This document shows positions 22,586-32,647 of a DNA stretch of 64,000 nt, piece by piece. The notes under the pieces are model-generated. The model made no database searches, was not told the origin of the DNA, and saw only the letters and a program-made list of their open reading frames with translations. The stretch's first letter is position 1; every line of letters begins with the position of its first letter. A program made the translations under genes and the position numbers. Source of the DNA: Ophioceras dolichostomum (taxonomy: Eukaryota > Ascomycota > Sordariomycetes > Magnaporthales > Ophioceraceae); assembly GCA_003049485.1 (NCBI GenBank), contig PYST01000083.1:8498-72497 (forward strand), given 5' to 3'.

Positions 22586-24238
22586 ATGGCGGCACCGAGC
22601 AGCACCCCAGGCATGCTCCACGTGACGATGCAGCCGAAGCCCGACCTCTCCGAAGACCAGTTCCACGAGTGGTACAACAACGAGCACGGCCCGACGCGTC
22701 TCCGTCTGCGGTCCATCTTCTCCAACGGCCTCCGCTTCCGCGCGATCGACTCGGTCGAGCCGACCTACCTCGCCGTCTACGACGTACCGTCTATGCCGCT
22801 CCTGGCGACGCCCACGTACACGACACTCCGCGAGAACCGTTCTGCCCGCGAGGCCGAGATGATCGGCCAAGTCACCGTCAACCGCACGTTCCTCGACCTT
22901 GTGTCCTCGCGCCGGTCCTCGCTCTTCGCGCCGATCGAAACACTCACCGACGAGGAGGCAGAGGGCATCGTCCTCGTCTCCGTGGAGCTGATACTCAAGG
23001 ACGGCGCCCCGGAGGCCGAGGCTGAGGTTCTGCGGTGGTACGACGAGGAGTTTTTCGAGCTGGTGGCCAAGGTCCCCGGCTGGCTGCGCACGAGGGTCTT
23101 CCGGGAGTCCCCGTCCCTCGAGGGCGGCTCCGGCGGCGGTGGTCCACCCAGGATCTTCGCACTGCATGAGCTCACCCGGGAGAACGGCCTCGGCGGACCC
23201 GAGCACAAGGCCACGACAGCGAGTGCCCGGCACGAGGATGTCGCGTCCAAATGGGTGGTGGACGCGCGCGTCAGGACGTTCTCGCTGTTCTACGTCTTCG
23301 GTCCGGCCCCTCGCGAATTCCTGCACCTCTCTCGACTGCCTACCTCCAAGTCCTTCAGCTCGGCGGTGCACCCCAAGCTGGTGACCGAGGCCTCCGGCCC
23401 CAACGCGTTTATATCCTCGTTCATCACCACCACCTCGGACGGCATCACCATCCCCTACCGGCTCGAAGGCAACCCGTCGCCCTCCGCGCCGACCGTCGCC
23501 TTCTCCAACTCCCTCCTGACGCCGCTGCACATGTGGGACGCCTTCGTGGCGATCCTCAGGGCGAAACGCCCAGACCTGCGCATCCTCCGCTATGACACCC
23601 GTGGGCGGCACGCCGAGACCCATCCCTGGGCGCCAGCGACGCTGGAGACCCTGGCAGACGACATCGCGGCGCTGCTGGCGGCGCTGCGCATCCCGAAGCT
23701 GCACGCGATGGTGGGCGTATCGATGGGCGGCGCCACGACGCTCGTCTTTGCCCTCCGGCACCCGCACCTGCTCTCGCGCTTCGTGGCCTGCGACTTCAAC
23801 GCCGCCTCCAGCGCCGCCAACACCGCCGCGTGGAAGGACCGCATCGCCGTGGCCGAGTCAAGCGATACCGGTATGCGCACTCTTGCCCGCGCGACAGTTG
23901 AGAGGTGGTTCCACCCGTCCACGATTGAGCACAAGCCGGAGCTCGCACGCGCTATGACCGGCATGGTGGCCGCGAACGACGTCGAGGGATTCAGGCTCAG
24001 CTGCCAGGCGCTTTGGGACTACGACCTGAAGAGTAGGCTCGGCGAGTGCCGGGTCCCCGGCCTGCTGGTCGTTGGCGAGGGTGACGGGAAAGGCGCGCTT
24101 GTGAAGGCCATGGAGGGGTTCCGGGGCCTGATTGGAAAGGATGGAGGGGTGGAGCTTAGGGTCGTCCCTGGCACCGGCCACTTGCCTATGTTTGAGAATG
24201 CGGCGGCGTTCTGGGAGGGTGTTAAAGATGCGTTGTAG
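22586..24238 (+). CDS. EthD-like domain fused to alpha/beta hydrolase (3-oxoadipate enol-lactonase-like)
   Basis: This intron-free 550-aa protein has two parts. Residues about 1-235 look like one or two dimeric alpha/beta-barrel (EthD-like) units, with FHEWYNNEHGPTRLRLR, YLAVYDV, LRWYDEEFFELVAKVPGWLRTRVF and a linker near 237-285. Residues about 285-550 are an alpha/beta hydrolase resembling bacterial and fungal PcaD enol-lactonases: DGITIPYRLEGNP, LRYDTRGRHAE, the nucleophile elbow GVSMGG (Ser379), Asp500 (VVGEGDGKG) and His532 (PGTGHLPMF). Enol-lactonases hydrolyse beta-ketoadipate enol-lactone in aromatic catabolism, while EthD-like domains occur in ring-modifying and polyketide-tailoring enzymes. 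A role in aromatic degradation is therefore plausible but not proven. No other catabolic gene is adjacent. The ATG context and family similarity from residue 10 support the start. Confidence 0.88.
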   Translation: MAAPSSTPGMLHVTMQPKPDLSEDQFHEWYNNEHGPTRLRLRSIFSNGLRFRAIDSVEPTYLAVYDVPSMPLLATPTYTTLRENRSAREAEMIGQVTVNRTFLDLVSSRRSSLFAPIETLTDEEAEGIVLVSVELILKDGAPEAEAEVLRWYDEEFFELVAKVPGWLRTRVFRESPSLEGGSGGGGPPRIFALHELTRENGLGGPEHKATTASARHEDVASKWVVDARVRTFSLFYVFGPAPREFLHLSRLPTSKSFSSAVHPKLVTEASGPNAFISSFITTTSDGITIPYRLEGNPSPSAPTVAFSNSLLTPLHMWDAFVAILRAKRPDLRILRYDTRGRHAETHPWAPATLETLADDIAALLAALRIPKLHAMVGVSMGGATTLVFALRHPHLLSRFVACDFNAASSAANTAAWKDRIAVAESSDTGMRTLARATVERWFHPSTIEHKPELARAMTGMVAANDVEGFRLSCQALWDYDLKSRLGECRVPGLLVVGEGDGKGALVKAMEGFRGLIGKDGGVELRVVPGTGHLPMFENAAAFWEGVKDAL

Positions 24239-24447
24239 TAGAGGTAGAAGAAGCGTTGTTATGTTCCTGGTTACCGGTTGGCGGTGCAGGGTCTGCGATC
24301 TATCTACATAGCGACTGATGATGTCTGCTGATATATACAGAATATACAGTTTCACGGCAATTTTTCTCCCCTCCCAGTGGATTCTCTCTAGCCTGGTGGT
24401 GGTACTGGACTCCATCTCACTGTAGCTCCGCGTCCACTTTCTCTGTT

Positions 24448-25178
24448 TTACGATGGGTAGCGGCCCCGGATGGCTGGCGTGGCGGGAGTCTGCGTGAAGT
24501 CGACGCAAGACTGGTAAGTCTGCCCTTGGCCGTACCAGTACCATTGAAGAACCTGTTTTTTGATGGTTCCGAGTAATCATCATTAGCTCACAGCTTGTGT
24601 GGGAACATTCCCTGTTTCTTGTCAATGGGGATAAGGGAACGGGGAAGGGACGAAAAACGTACACATTCGCCGGCCGTGGTACACTTCGTCCCCAAATCCG
24701 GCACCTTGACGCTGAACTGCAGCTGATCCTTGGGCAGGTTCGGGAACTTAGCGGCGTCCGCGTAGCCGTCGGCCCACTTCAGCAGCTGGTCCCCGATGAT
24801 CTTGTTCATCTTCGTGTCGACGACGCTGACGTTCGCGTAGCCCTTGTGGGGGATCCGGATGTTGACCTCGAAGTTGACGGCCTCGCCGGCCTTGTACGTC
24901 TGGACCTGCTTGGCGTTGTCGTCGAACTGGTAGCCCTTGCACAGCCAGAGGTTGCACTTGGTCGCGTCGTAGCCGCCCGTGTTCCAGCCCCGGTTGCGCA
25001 TCAGGGCCTCCGGGTACGACGTGCCGTCCGCCTTGTAGAAGTCCACCATGTTCTTGCCGCACACCGCCTGCGTAGCTGCGCCCGGCTGGCGCGTCGCGGG
25101 CTTGGTTACCAGACCGTGGGCTGAGACGGAGGTGGCTGCAAGCCCCAGGAGGGCCGTCACTGCCACGGAGAGATGCAT
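24448..25178 (-). CDS. Secreted LPMO-like protein (AA16-type, chitin-binding type-4-like)
   Basis: This 206-aa secreted protein comes from exons 25178-24663 and 24552-24448; the intron has a GTACGT donor and phase 0. The signal peptide is MHLSVAVTALLGLAATSVSA. Cleavage would expose His21, followed by GLVTKPATRQPG, and an N-terminal His is the key ligand of the copper brace. His111 in RIPHKGYANVSV is the likely second ligand. Family-typical segments are KCNLWLCKGYQF, IGDQLLKWADGY, CTTAGECVLQWYWYGQGQTY and SCVDFTQ. There is no carbohydrate-binding module or GPI signal. Lytic polysaccharide monooxygenases oxidatively cleave cellulose or chitin outside the cell. Assignment to AA16 rather than a neighbouring family is from recall of motifs and needs a profile search. 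An in-frame ATG at 25262 would bury the signal peptide, so 25178 is chosen. Confidence 0.88.
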
Positions 25179-26817
25179 GGTGTCCGTGTAAGTTGATTTG
25201 ACGGTGACAACGGTGATCTGAGAGGCGGCTAGGTCGGTTTCCTTTAGCTTTTTAGAGGCCAACGAGACCGTGTTCGGCTACGGAGTGAGTGATGACTAGA
25301 CAGGAAGCTACCCCAACTCCAACATCACAACGCGACATAAGGGGAAAAGAAACATATTTATAAGGAATTCCACAAGGAGATACTTTGAATTGTTTCCAAA
25401 TCGGAGGCGTCGATTCCTCAGCAGTATTGTGCTCCCCCCTGATTTCAGCCGGCACAGATATTGCTAGAGAGGGCCGCGTCCACCCTCTCTATCTCCGTCC
25501 TCCCTCCAACGACCAATAGCGGCAGGCTATATTACACACACCCCGAAGCCACATTCCGCCTAAGAAAGCCGCACGGCAGAGGTATCTTGTGGGCGCGAAT
25601 CAGAGACGAGTACGTCTGGACGGATATTAATTGTACAATATATTCCGCTGGCGTTAGTTTGTCCCCGATCTCCTCGGCAGCAACAGCAAGGGTTGGGTTT
25701 GGCGCAAGGGAAGAGCTTCTAGGGGACACCGTAGTGTCTAGGGAGACATGGGGAAGAGCCGAAAAGGGGATCTTGGGGAATTCACATTTGACGGCGCTCA
25801 AAAGGGCTCGCTCGGATGCACGGCAGACGAAGCGAGTCTGGGGAATTGGGCGGGCACTGCTGCTCGCAAGCTATTCTTCCCGGTCCACAGGCCGGAACCG
25901 AGGAGAGCCGGGGTGACGCCGCGTAGCTACCTATCCACCCAACCTAGGTACCTACATTGATACCTGCGTATGAATTTTTATACGTATGAACGCAGAGGTG
26001 GGTTTCTTATGGCCATGACAAATGGTGTGTAACGACCTCGAGCGTCACCGTCGGATGGCATGGGCACGGCCGTTCCCTGCCATGTACGGAAGTAGGTTGC
26101 AAAAATGATGAGGCTTGAATACATTCCGTACACGACATCTCGGTAGGTCTATTAGCTTTCCGTTTACTTGTCCTTCCAAGCGCTGTATTCAGTAAGCTCC
26201 TCTGTAAAGTACCTAAGGTAGATACCTAGGTAGGAAGATTCTGTAAAGTAGCAGTGGTACCTCGGAAGTCTGCATACCTAAGTGTGGCGTTATGTGAACT
26301 CAGGCTTGACGAATATTGGTATGCACCAAACTGCATCTTGATATATTTTGTTCTCATCATTTTTGCTACCGACGTCCGTATCATGTCTTCATTGGAAAGT
26401 CAACGGTTTCTTAATGTACCGCTAGACTTATTCTCGTTCAAATATATCCTCCAGGAAGAGGACAAAATCATCAGTCGTAAGACCATTGCGATCAAGTATC
26501 CGCCTAAGATCCCAGCTATCTACCAGCATCCACGCCCGTCCTCGGTTCGAGAAAAGCTGGGCGTGCGATGAGATGGTGAGGATGCAAAGTCATGAATGTG
26601 AAGCTTCGTTGTATCTCGACAAGCCCAAAAGTGCCCTCCAAGATGGGGACGAAAAGACGAAGGAAAGAAAGAAAGGAAGAAAGAAAGAAAAATAGGATAG
26701 AGACCGGGAATCAGTGCAGATAAAGATCAAAGGACCCCAAGAAGAAAGCAAAGAACAACAAGACCTGGCAGAACTTAGGGGAAGAGGGGAAACAAAAAAC
26801 CACTCCGTGCATCATCA
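25179..26817. other. Intergenic region between LPMO-like and RdRP genes
   Basis: This 1.6-kb gene-free interval is more AT-rich than its surroundings. It carries TACCTAGGTA-type palindromes at about 25942-25953 and 26223-26234 and purine-rich runs at 26650-26700. It includes the LPMO promoter and the 3' flank of the RdRP gene. Open frames here have no recognisable features. Confidence 0.45.
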
Positions 26818-29800
26818 TCACCCCCTGACGCCCACAAACCCACCAGCACCCGAGCCACCACCACCACCATACACAAACGTCCCATCACCTCCGACGACGC
26901 CCAGCTCGTTCTCCTTAGCCCTCAACTCCTGCAAGAAAGCGCACGCCGCCACAACGCGGAAGCTCTCCAGCTCACCGCCGTCGTCGCCATGGCCCCTACC
27001 GCCGCCCCGTCGCATCAGCCCATTGGCACTCATGCCGTACGCCTTCGGTGTAGCAACAACGCCCATCGTTTCCGCGACGACGGGGCACTCGTCCGCGCAC
27101 GCGACCGCGACGCACGCGAGGCACAGGTCCAGCGCGGGCGACGCGCCTAGGGCCATCTCGGCCATGTAGCCCGTCAGCGGCTGGGGATGGGAGGCGTCGT
27201 TGATGTCGTTTTCTTGAGCGTTACCACCGCTGCCGCCGCGCCGCATCTGGCGCGTGATCCATGCGGAGGTGCGGTCGAACTCGTCGCGGAGCTTGTGGGA
27301 TGAGTCGCGCTGGCGGTGCGTCTGCACGCCGGTCTTGTTGTGGATGAATCCGACGAAGACTTCGCGTTCGGTGATGGGCTCGACGGGGTGGTCGGAGAAT
27401 TGCCGCATGTGGCCGTCGATGGCGTCGTCGTATCTGTTTGTTTGTTTGTTAGTTTGTTTGTTGTGGTTGTTAACTTCAGGCTGTTGTGTTTGGGGCCGAG
27501 GGAGGAAAGGGGGTGAGGTTGGTGTGAAGGTAAGGATATGGGTACGTAGAAGCTTACGCCGACTTCATCCGCTTGGCATCCTCGATGCGGCCCGGCCAGT
27601 CGCCGGCCCCAACAGCCTGAGCCCGCGGCAGGGCCCAGTTGAAGAACAAATCCCAGAACGGCGGGCCGTCCACGCTCGCTTTGGACAAGACGTCCTCAGT
27701 CCAGATCTTCTGCTCATCCACACTACGGTAGAGCACGCCCAGGACCTTGTCGGACGCATAATACTTGTACTGCGGCGGCTCGCCGTCGTCTTCTTGTCGT
27801 TCGTCCTCGTCGTCTTTCTTTATGTACAGCTCCTCGAGCTCGATTTGATCCTTGCCGTAGAGGTGGGCGATGGGACCAGGGGCGAGGAAGTCTGGTCGAT
27901 ACCTATTGGCACGCGGCAGCTCCTCCCACTTCACGGCCCGACCCGTCTTGGAGAAGTCGACCGCCGTGGAGTGCAGCTGGGCCAGCTTGAGACAGTCCAG
28001 CGAGAGTGTGCCCTCATCCTTTTGGTCGGCCAGGATGACGTGGCGCGATGCGATGACGCCTAGCTGGTCCGCCTTCATGAATTCGACGAAGAAATCCGCC
28101 ATGTCGCTCGGCTCGACTTCCCGGCCGATGTCGACAGGTGGCTCGCGCGGGTACTCGGCCGGGCCGAAGGTCTGTCGGGGTAACGCCTCGGGGTCCCAGA
28201 TGATGTTGAAGATGTCGCCGTCGAGGTCGCCGCCGCTCAGCATGCTTGGCAGGTCGCGGTCGCCGTGCTGGCTGAAAACTACGCAGTTGTAGTGTGCCCT
28301 GAGCGGGTGGCCTGTAGGCGGTACGACGTTCGTTACGACTTGGATGTCGCCTGGATGCAGCGCGGGAGAGCGCGTGATAACAACCTGCTGGCCAGGGGCT
28401 GGGAGTAGCGCCGTGTTATATTGGCAGGTCTTGTTGGAGCCTACCGTGACGAATATCTCGTTCTCGCGTAGATATCCCGTCTCATCCATGATTCCGAACA
28501 GCGTCTTGCCCATCTGGACGGGAATCCGAGCCTTGTGCTTCAAGAGGCGGAGCTCGCGGAGCACCACCATCTCTACCATTCCCCGGAGGAAGTTGTCTCG
28601 GCGGTAGTCCATGCCGTTCTTTTCTGCAAACTTCAGGAACCTGCCCAGATTGATGCTGCTGCCGACGTTCTGCGAATCGAGGAAGTTGGCCGTATTGTAT
28701 GTGCTCGCCGTGATGCTCCGCAGCTCGTCGAGTCGGTACTTCTGGAGCTTCAGAAACCACTCCCGGTCCGTGCCCATGTCCTCCATGATCTTGATCATCT
28801 GGCGGTTGAGCACCAGCGGAATTGGCTTGGAGCCCGAGTCGCATATCTCGAGGTCACCTAGATCTTGGCTCGGGAATTTGGTCATGGATGGGCGGATGCA
28901 GATGGTCCGCTCTTCGGTCATGGCCATGTCCACCGCCAGCATGCCCTTGGACCCGCCGTAACGAATCTGGAAGCACGACGGCGCGGACTTCTTGGGCGGT
29001 ATGTGCGCCCAGATGATGCGCATCACATCTGCTGAAATCTTGCCGACCCCGTCACTGAAAATGCGAGTCTCGTCGGGGCTCATGACGTCGCTAATCTTCT
29101 GTACTGTAATGTTGTAGTCGCGTAGGGTAACGACGGATGGGGTTTCGGAGAACGCCTGACCGATCCTCGCGGCACACTTGGCGGGGCAGTGGATATGATC
29201 GAACTTGCCCAGCGCCTTGATGATGGTTTGGCTCGTGGTGAAGGTGCGGTCGACGTCCACGAAGGGAGCAGAGAACCAGACTGAGTGCGAGCGCAGCGAT
29301 GAGTGCGACCACCCGAGGAACGTGTACGTGCGGCCGGCAACTTGGATGCCTTTCGAGAGCACGTCCTTGAAACGGCTATACACGTGGCTGAAGTCGACCT
29401 TGGGGCTAAATCGCAGATCCCCTTGCTCATCACTGAACTGGACACGCATGAAGAAGTCTTGCTTCGTTGGATATTTGCGCAGGACCCGGTTCTTGTTCTC
29501 GACCTCAGGCCCGTGCAAAGTGATACGAGTTGGCGTCACGACGGCTCGGTAGATGCGAGTGAGGTTCGTATTTTCTCGGAATTTTTCATCGCGAATATCG
29601 TAGCCGTCCTGGATCTCCTTGTCCTTGTCCAGGATCCATCCCATGAGGGACCGGAGCTCGAAATCGCTCGGGTCGCAGTCAGGGCTTGGCCATTCGATAC
29701 CTTCCATCAGGGACTTGACGGCGTCGACGGAGATTGGCCGTCTTCCAAGGAGCTTATCGGATTGGTGGCGCTTGGCAAGCTCGTGAAGCAAGCGGCGGAC

Positions 29801-30991
29801 GAGGCCCGGGTGTAGGTAGCCGTTGTAGAATAGCGCCTGAAGGACGAATAGCGTATCGTACGGTAGCCGGCTGTTCTGGGTAGCCTCCTCGAGGTCCTTT
29901 CTCAAGGTCGCGGCCTGTACCTGGAAGTCTCCCAGGGATGGATGAGGGCCCCTGACAACGGGGAGGTCGCACCGGGTGAAAGGCGTGAAGCCCCTCTGTT
30001 GGAGCGCGGCCAACTTCCGGTCGAAGTGGAGGGTATCAAGCCGAAGCCGGTAGATAAGGCAGGTCCCAAGTATCTGGGCATGGTCGTTGTCGAGGGATGT
30101 CATGCGATACTGCTTACTGTCAGAGAGCCTAGTCGTTTGCCCCAGCGAGAGGCGCCTCAGTGCCTCTTCCAGGCGGCTTCCGTTCCCTGCACCGCGTGTG
30201 AGAATGCATGGGACTATCGAAAGGGTCACCGTCATAACTCCTTGATGGGACCAGACGATCTCCTGTATCGATTTCAGAGGGATGCGCATCAACAGTGGGT
30301 CTTTGGTGAAAGTGATGACGAGGTTGAGCCTTGTGAACCTGGCCTCGCTCGGTTGGCGCCACTCCACCTCAGGGAAGAAGGTTAACTTGTTGGAGTTGAA
30401 GGCGTAGTGGCCGCACCCGACGCTATGGGCGAGAAAGCTGATGGTGGCGTCCTGTTCCTTGGGCGCCGCCGAGCCAGTCTTGGCTCGCTCTTGGGCTGAA
30501 GAGCGGCTGGCGTGCTCGAGGCCACGAAGGGTGATTGGGTTAGGCGGATCCCTGCTCTTCCGACAGTAGACCCGGCTGCCCAGGATGGTCAAGTTCGACT
30601 TCATAGTGCTGGACTGCCGGTTGGAGCCGGAGTTGCGGCTGCCACCATAGCCGCCGTACCCTCCTGCACTGCTGTACCCTCCCGCACTACCGTACCCTCC
30701 TGCAGTACCGTACCCTCCCGCAGTACCGTAACCGCCGCCGCCATTTCTTGAGTTGCCGTTCCGAAAATTGCAGCTACTTGGGTGGACCTCGGTCTCGCCG
30801 TGGACTTGGAGGAATCTCTGGGCATCAGCGAGGTTGACAAAGGTGAGCTTGGCGAAGCATTTATTTGGCGACTTATCGTAGTCCACGCGCTCAGGTTCGA
30901 TGCCGAGATTGCGGAAGACCGGCTCCAGTTGCTTCCGCAGACCCTTGCCGGTGAGGGACTGATTAGGCAGGCCTCCCATGAACACCTCCAT
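26818..30991 (-). CDS. RNA-dependent RNA polymerase (SAD-1/Rdp1 type, RNA silencing)
   Basis: Cellular RdRPs copy aberrant single-stranded RNA into dsRNA for Dicer in quelling, meiotic silencing or heterochromatin formation. The protein is about 1349 aa from exons 30991-27558 and 27433-26818; intron 27557-27434 has a GTAAGC donor and phase 2. The N-terminus resembles an RRM (MEVFMGGLPNQSLTGKGLRK, FAKLTFVNLADAQRFL). It is followed by a Gly/Tyr-rich repeat (GGYGTA units near residue 90-125). The catalytic core includes FSDGVGKIS, QIRYGGSKGMLAVD, the metal-binding motif DLDGD at residues 922-926 (LSGGDLDGDIFNIIWD) and HSTAVDFSKTGR. The second exon carries the conserved ITEREVFVGFIHNKTG block. 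The N-terminal RRM favours the SAD-1/Rdp1 group over QDE-1. The promoter faces a tRNA-Tyr gene 486 bp away. Confidence 0.95.
30630..30740. repeat. 18-bp imperfect coding repeat (GGYGTA units) in RdRP
   Basis: About four to five imperfect 18-bp units, recognisable as taccctcc-gca-taccg on the plus strand, encode GGYGTA/GGYGSA/GGYSSA on the minus strand. The Gly/Tyr-rich linker follows the RRM-like domain and resembles low-complexity RNA-binding linkers. Confidence 0.8.
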
Positions 30992-31476
30992 GGTCGATGT
31001 GGGCGGACGAGGTTAGGCTAGATTGCCGAACTTGCGAAACGGAACAGATTGTTGATCGGATTTTGTCTTCACCCGCGATTGCGATCGGAAGCGGAATGCG
31101 CGCTGCAGGAGGCCCTCCAGCCAAAAGTGCCGCAGCCTGACCTCTTTGCGTGCCGTATAGGTGTGCTAACGGTGATGCAGATGAGTGCGACTTCAAAGTG
31201 CTCGAGGACTGGTAGGTGGGGAGGATAAGTGGACGTGAGGTGTCTGGGTGCTTGGGGAAAGAAGTGCCCTTGCCATTTCTGTCACTGAAATCGGATCGAC
31301 CCGTTACACAGGCAACGGCAGGACCTTCCGTGAATGTTAGGGAAGGCGCCAGGGACGTGCCTTCCTCCGTGCCGAACATCCCTGCCCCACCCCGAGCCGG
31401 CGCTGCTGAGCTACCCCGCTCCCACCTCGAGGCGTACATAAAGTACTTTGCCACCCCTGTCCCTTAATAATTTGAT
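30992..31476. promoter_or_regulatory. RdRP promoter / tRNA-Tyr upstream region
   Basis: This 485-bp interval separates the RdRP start (minus) from the tRNA-Tyr gene (plus). It is presumed to hold the RdRP core promoter. I see no TATA box. Confidence 0.45.
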
Positions 31477-31565
31477 CTCTCCTTGGTGTAGTTGGTTTAT
31501 CACGTTCGGCTGTAATTGTCAAAACTGCCACCGAAAGGTCCCTAGTTCGATTCTGGGAGGGGAGA
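31477..31565 (+). tRNA. tRNA-Tyr(GTA): tRNA-Tyr (anticodon GTA) with 14-nt intron
   Basis: A complete cloverleaf can be folded by hand. The acceptor arm is CTCTCCT with AGGGGAG, the D arm is GTG/CAC with an AGTTGG loop, and the anticodon stem is TTCGG (31505-31509) with CCGAA (31531-31535). The anticodon is GTA at 31512-31514, the variable loop is AGGTC, and the T arm is CCTAG-TTCGATT-CTGGG. A 14-nt intron occupies 31516-31529, directly after position 37, the canonical site; eukaryotic tRNA-Tyr genes usually have an intron. C1:G72 and discriminator A73 are the eukaryotic Tyr identity elements. No CCA is encoded, as expected. Two T5 runs from 31574 serve as pol III terminator. Confidence 0.95.
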
Positions 31566-31573
31566 CAATCAAG

Positions 31574-31585
31574 TTTTTGCTTTTT
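31574..31585 (+). terminator. RNA polymerase III terminator of tRNA-Tyr
   Basis: Two runs of five T (31574-31578 and 31581-31585) lie 9-20 nt after the tRNA 3' end and fit a pol III termination signal. Confidence 0.8.
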
Positions 31586-32647
31586 GCTTTTGTCCTCCCC
31601 CACCCACTCTAATTCTCGCAGTTCTCTCCCTGAGTTTCTTCCCCCGTTTCTTTCCCCCTGCTCTTTTGTTCTCTCTCTCTTTCTTTCCCCCCTCCCATCC
31701 TTCAATCTCCAGTCCCCTATCTCCCCCCTCCCTGTTTCAAATGCTACCGTCAATTCAACCCAACAACTTCGCTCATCAACAAAAGATGAAGGCCCAAACG
31801 ATGAGGGGAGCCCAGCCTAGATCGGGCCGTGCCGCCTTGCCATTTCGCACATGGAGTAGGTCCAGACCTCAAAGTTCCGTGCGTTCGCTGAACTGCAAAA
31901 AGTGATGAGTACGGCGCCCCATCATAGAAGACCCGCACGATCGGCCCACCGCTATGGCAATAGACGGGCGTCTTGTAAAGGTACATAGAAGAAGCAACGT
32001 GCCAGTCGAGGCTGCACGTAACGCGAATCACCCTAGCCAGCTGTCAACCGAGCCCCCTCGACATCACATGGAGATAAGTCCGCCCGTGCCCCACGTTACG
32101 GATATGATTCGCAAGACTGGAACTACGGCGACGACGGTGGCGGCAGTGACGGTAATTATACGCAGTAGTCAATTGGACTAGGCGCTGTCACTGTCCCTGC
32201 TGTTCCGTGAAGTGCCCCATCCTCCTCCATCCACAGAACCCCGAGTGTCCATCCCAACCCGTGCCTGCCGTGTGGCTTCCTTCAATGGTGTACAAGGGAC
32301 GAACCGAAGCCCGAGCCGCCCTCTATCCATTATGTATATAACATTCTGTTCATGTCGCCATAGCCTAGCGTCGACTCCCCCCGAGCCGGGTGCCGCCTTA
32401 ATAGAAAATAGTTGTTTTCTTACGCTGCAAAGAAAATAAAAGGAGGGGAAAGATAGTCGTTCATTAGATGATGCCCATTCATATTCCCCGCAGCACTGCG
32501 TTGAGGAGAAGATGACGAAAATAAGCAAAAGAAACTCGCTTCGCTCAGTCTAGAAATGGAGAGAAAAGTGGAACAAGATGATCGTTGAAGCTGCTGGTGA
32601 TGACGACTAGTCCATCCATCTAGCCGTCCGTCGGCCTGGCCGCCAGG
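31586..32647. other. Intergenic region between tRNA-Tyr and F-box gene 3' end
   Basis: This 1.06-kb interval has a strongly CT-rich block at about 31600-31740. No gene or RNA is recognised in it. Confidence 0.45.

Noticed and set aside
22412..23767. 451-codon minus-strand open frame
   Set aside because: It is the antisense shadow of the EthD-hydrolase gene, with Arg/Gly/Glu-biased composition and no family match.
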